From Pseudonocardia sp. C8 (GTDB lineage: Bacteria; Actinomycetota; Actinomycetes; Mycobacteriales; Pseudonocardiaceae): DNA of 64,000 bases. The position numbers and the translations under genes are program-made. The DNA lies in contig NZ_JACMTR010000002.1 in NCBI RefSeq assembly GCF_014267175.1, positions 4,737,501 through 4,801,500 on the forward strand, read 5' to 3'. The notes beneath the pieces are model-generated. The model was given only the letters and a program-made list of their open reading frames with translations. It had not been told where the DNA came from and did no database searches. This document shows positions 63,424-64,000 of this stretch, piece after piece. The first letter of the stretch is position 1; each line of letters opens with the position of its first letter.

Positions 63424-64000
63424 TCAGGACGATGACGCCGAGCCGCCCTCGGTCCGGAAGGCGCGGGTGGACTCGCCGTCCTCGGAGGACGGCCCCGGCC
63501 AGGAGCGGGTGGCCTCCGACGACGCGCCACCGGCGTTCGGCTGTGCGCTCCCGCCGCCCGGCTCGACAGCGCCCGCCGGACCGGTCGCGTCCACCGCGGA
63601 TCCGCCCGACGTGCCAGGTGCCTGCTCGGAGCTCTCGCCGGCGGTCCGGCCGGGACCGGATCCCTGCTGGCCGGTGCCGTTGTGGCCGGACGACTGCCCA
63701 CCCGGGTGACCGGACGCCCGTCCGGCCCCCTCGGACGCCGGTCGCGCGCCCTGCTGGCCCGCCGCCTGTCCGGCACCGGGATGGCCGGAACTCTCGTATG
63801 CGGTGCCCGGCTGCTCCGGAGCCGCCGGCTGGCCGGCTGCGTGCCCGGTTCCGGGCTGCTCGGCCACCTGCCTGGAACCCTGCAGATCAGTCCCCTGGCC
63901 GGGATCGCGCTGGTCTGCCCCCTGCCCGGAAGCCTGGTATGCACTGCCCGCCTTCTCCGGAACCGCACCGGCACCCGGCTGGCCGGCCGCGTGCCCGGTT
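63424..64000 (-). CDS. C-terminal tail of a probable DUF5336-family membrane protein (runs off the right edge)
   Basis: The frame is open from the window edge to the TGA at 63424, about 190 residues. The visible part is a disordered, repetitive tail rich in Gly, Gln, Ala and Pro, with related blocks (TGHAAGQPGAGAVPEKAGSAY and TGHAAGQPAAPEQPGTAY, each seen once). No domain is visible. In Mycobacterium the gene ahead of perM is Rv0954, a DUF5336 protein with four membrane segments and a Pro/Gln-rich tail on the same strand. I infer the same here. The start lies outside the window. Confidence 0.6.
   Translation of the reverse strand, partial: TGHAAGQPGAGAVPEKAGSAYQASGQGADQRDPGQGTDLQGSRQVAEQPGTGHAAGQPAAPEQPGTAYESSGHPGAGQAAGQQGARPASEGAGRASGHPGGQSSGHNGTGQQGSGPGRTAGESSEQAPGTSGGSAVDATGPAGAVEPGGGSAQPNAGGASSEATRSWPGPSSEDGESTRAFRTEGGSASSS

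Overview
The window is very GC-rich (clearly above 70% by eye), with many GTG starts and 4-nt ATGA/GTGA gene overlaps. It carries actinobacterial markers: FbiC for F420, a monomeric isocitrate dehydrogenase, a DnaE2/ImuA'/ImuB mutasome, PerM, and DUF3017 beside folD. Gene content and order recall Mycobacterium tuberculosis Rv3309-Rv3395 (upp, Rv3311, add, deoA, cdd, a dacB-like gene, an Rv3335c-like gene, trpS, DUF3017, folD, dnaE2, imuB, imuA'), followed by a block like Rv0954-Rv0957 (DUF5336, perM, purN, purH). I infer a member of Pseudonocardiales, most likely Pseudonocardia or a close relative. This is inferred from gene content and not measured.

0-5.4 kb: nucleobase and nucleoside salvage (upp, add), an Rv3311-type protein and a long coiled-coil protein. 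5.5-16.9 kb: a DUF222/HNH endonuclease gene (13E12/REP13E12 type) is cut in two by a ~9.6 kb prophage-like element. The element has a large serine integrase, a primase-helicase, a major capsid protein and a putative scaffold, but no recognisable terminase, portal, protease or tail. Removing it at a duplicated TTG restores the host gene exactly in frame. The arrangement resembles phiRv1 of M. tuberculosis, which also sits in a 13E12 repeat.

17-20.7 kb: a PatB/MalY-type lyase and a MurJ-type flippase, bracketed by intergenic regions carrying a 16-bp palindrome. 20.7-27.5 kb: one tightly overlapping operon for nucleoside uptake (BMP lipoprotein, ABC ATPase, two permeases) and catabolism (cdd, deoA). 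27.6-31.8 kb: an SRPBCC protein, a D-Ala-D-Ala carboxypeptidase, a YihY/BrkB membrane protein and trpS. 31.8-34.6 kb: an SLC13-type permease with glycerate kinase. 34.6-39.6 kb: fbiC, a 61-aa membrane peptide, a histidine kinase and a response regulator, apparently co-transcribed.

39.9-44.4 kb: a membrane-anchored pseudokinase overlapping an exonuclease III-family gene, a small anchored SH3-like protein and icd. 44.6-48.3 kb: a NarL/LuxR-type two-component system and a divergent membrane protein sharing a palindrome-rich control region. 48.3-50.4 kb: DUF3017, folD with a triplicated 3' end, and a GPR1/FUN34/YaaH-type transporter. 50.4-58.9 kb: the SOS mutagenesis genes dnaE2 and imuA'-imuB, each unit with a perfect LexA box, separated by an M28 lipoprotein peptidase. 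59-64 kb: purH, purN, perM and the repetitive tail of a probable DUF5336 protein that runs off the right edge. I saw no tRNA, rRNA, CRISPR array, insertion sequence or recognisable anti-phage system.
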